Below, in pieces: positions 62,736 to 64,000 of a DNA stretch of 64,000 nucleotides. The stretch comes from Streptomyces luteolifulvus (GTDB lineage Bacteria; Actinomycetota; Actinomycetes; Streptomycetales; Streptomycetaceae). The position numbers were made by a program, and so were the translations under genes. The DNA lies in the NCBI RefSeq assembly GCF_008806595.1, contig NZ_VZRB01000041.1, forward strand, positions 1 through 64,000. The letters run 5' to 3'. The notes under the pieces were generated by a model. The model was not told where the DNA came from and did not search any database. It saw only the letters and a program-made list of their open reading frames with translations. Each line of letters begins with the position of its first letter. Within the stretch, counting starts at the first letter, position 1.

Positions 62736-64000
62736 ATGGCTGACGACTTGGTACAGCGAGCGCACTGGGGGAACCTCGAAGGTCAGAACTGGGCCGGCCT
62801 GGCCCGTCTGTCGACCGAGGAGGCTGAGGGCGAACTCTCTTCTGACGACAGCTTAGGAGGACAGCCCCGCCCACGGTTCATGACCGGCAGGGACATCAAG
62901 AGCACCGAGGAACAGGAGAGGGACGGCCGTCAGTTCGTCGAGAGTCGCGGCGGACGGTACGTGTACACGTACATGGAGCCGGACACGTCGGCATGGAAGC
63001 GTCGGCGCGTGCGTCTGCCCGACGACAGCATCGGATACCGCGTCGTACGGCCCGTGTACGAAGGCGCGTTGGAGGACCTGAAGCAGGCGAAGGCCCCGAA
63101 CGGCGAACGCATCGACGGACTGATTGTCTACGACATCGACCGTCTGACCCGCGATCCCCGGCACCTTGAAGACGCGATCGAGACCGTGGAGCACTACCAC
63201 CGGCCGATCATCGACATCACCGGCACTCTGGACCTGTTGACCGACAACGGCCGCGCCATGGCCCGTGTGGTCGTCGCCATGGCCAACAAGCAGTCAGCCG
63301 ACACAGCCCGCCGAGTGCGCCGCAACCACAAGGCGAGGCGGGACCGCGGCATACCCGTCGGCGGCACGCGCCCATTCGGGTGGCAAGGGGACAAGCGCAC
63401 CCTGATCCTGGCCGAGGCCCAGCACATCCGGGAAGCGGCAAAGCGCATCATCCTGGGCGCTGAGTGGCACGCGATCGTCGCCGACTGGAACCGCCAGGGG
63501 ATCACCACGTCCAAGGGCAACCCATGGACGTGGATAGGCCTCAGGGACATGATGCGGAACCCGCGACTGTGCGGTTTTCGATCTCACGTCGTGATCGAGT
63601 TCGATCCGGAGTCGGGCCGAGAAATCAGGCATCTGACGACCGCGCACGATGATCAGGGCGAGCCGGTCAAGGGGCAGTGGACGCCGATTTTGGAGGTGGC
63701 CGAGTGGGAAGCCATCCAAGAGATCATCGGTGACGGTCCGATGCGTGGGGGTAGCCACAACACACGCGTCTACCTGGCCAGCGGCACGCTTCGCTGCGGC
63801 AAGGAGGATTGCGGCTCTTTGCTGCGCGCGATGAAGGCCGCGCCGAGCCGGGGCAAGTCGGAAGGCTATTTCTATTACGTCTGCCCGGCGAAGACCACGG
63901 GCAGGGGGTGTGGCGGGGTGAAGCTCCCTGGGCCGGAGACAGACGAGTTGATCCGCAAACTGGTGATCTCGAAGTACGAGGAAGAGGCCAGCCAGCGGCA
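62736..64000 (+). CDS. Large serine recombinase (integrase), incomplete at window end
   Basis: At least 421 codons, open to the window end. The resolvase-type N-terminal domain has the catalytic serine S26 in LARLSTEE, then DIDRLTRDPRHLEDAIE. A recombinase domain follows (GIPVGGTRPFGW, GITTSKGNPWTW), then a zinc ribbon (CGKEDCG ... YVCPAKT ... CGG). ATG 62736 is required to include S26; no ribosome-binding site was seen. Codon 40 is TTA (62853-62855), the bldA codon. It integrates an element that extends beyond the window. Confidence 0.88.
   Translation, partial: MADDLVQRAHWGNLEGQNWAGLARLSTEEAEGELSSDDSLGGQPRPRFMTGRDIKSTEEQERDGRQFVESRGGRYVYTYMEPDTSAWKRRRVRLPDDSIGYRVVRPVYEGALEDLKQAKAPNGERIDGLIVYDIDRLTRDPRHLEDAIETVEHYHRPIIDITGTLDLLTDNGRAMARVVVAMANKQSADTARRVRRNHKARRDRGIPVGGTRPFGWQGDKRTLILAEAQHIREAAKRIILGAEWHAIVADWNRQGITTSKGNPWTWIGLRDMMRNPRLCGFRSHVVIEFDPESGREIRHLTTAHDDQGEPVKGQWTPILEVAEWEAIQEIIGDGPMRGGSHNTRVYLASGTLRCGKEDCGSLLRAMKAAPSRGKSEGYFYYVCPAKTTGRGCGGVKLPGPETDELIRKLVISKYEEEASQR

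Overview
The window is high-GC actinobacterial chromosome, almost certainly Streptomyces. Signs of this are GTG/ATG starts after strong GGAGG sites, frequent leaderless genes (a TANNNT -10 box about 7 nt before the start codon), long GC-rich hairpin terminators without U-tracts, and a bldA-type TTA codon in an integrase. The gene order (eukaryote-type cardiolipin synthase, sugar-nucleotide transferase, garA cluster, dinB, gcvP ... ung, lnt, tuf3) is what I recall for the SCO1389-to-SCO1321 arm of S. coelicolor. No BLAST was run.

Layout. 1-180: end of an rRNA operon (5S rRNA and terminator). 237-8828: the conserved actinobacterial cluster cls, manB-like, DUF881, small basic protein, DUF881, garA (FHA), ftsR (MerR), DUF151 nuclease and a second MerR. 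8884-14017: DNA polymerase IV, a PRC-barrel gene, and gcvP behind a tandem glycine riboswitch. 14069-17877: molybdate uptake (di-Mop protein, modC, modB, modA, HTH-Mop regulator). 18004-27911: APC permease, DUF5999, a GCS2-like enzyme, a VWA/solute-binding fusion, a CPBP protease, a PhzF protein and a DinB/DUF664 protein, with strong palindromes between 20 and 21 kb.

27943-33894: a complete 5,952-bp Tn7-like (TnsA/TniA/TniB/TniQ) transposon with intact ends and a perfect 5-bp target duplication (TCGGG). It has five overlapping transposition genes, two of them different TniQ-type proteins, and one tiny membrane-protein cargo. It landed 22 bp upstream of the -35 box of a padR gene. This is the most distinctive system in the window.

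33988-62441: the chromosomal backbone resumes with small regulators and their divergent targets (PadR, MocR, LysR, HxlR), two EamA exporters, PNP-oxidase-fold proteins, a Rieske lipoprotein, a HipA/DUF3037 pair, two SDRs, a peptide-binding lipoprotein and ung. It continues through lnt, uppP, a thiolase, a TVP38 protein, an alkylation-repair protein, EF-Tu3 and a spermidine-synthase-like protein. Several decayed genes lie here (paiB, a flavin monooxygenase, probably a marR). A degenerate tandem array of about 33-bp units (49225-49770) seems to have grown from the 3' end of a lipoprotein gene.

62403-64000: the end of an MFS gene cut off by a second mobile element, whose large serine recombinase gene (62736 onward) runs off the window.
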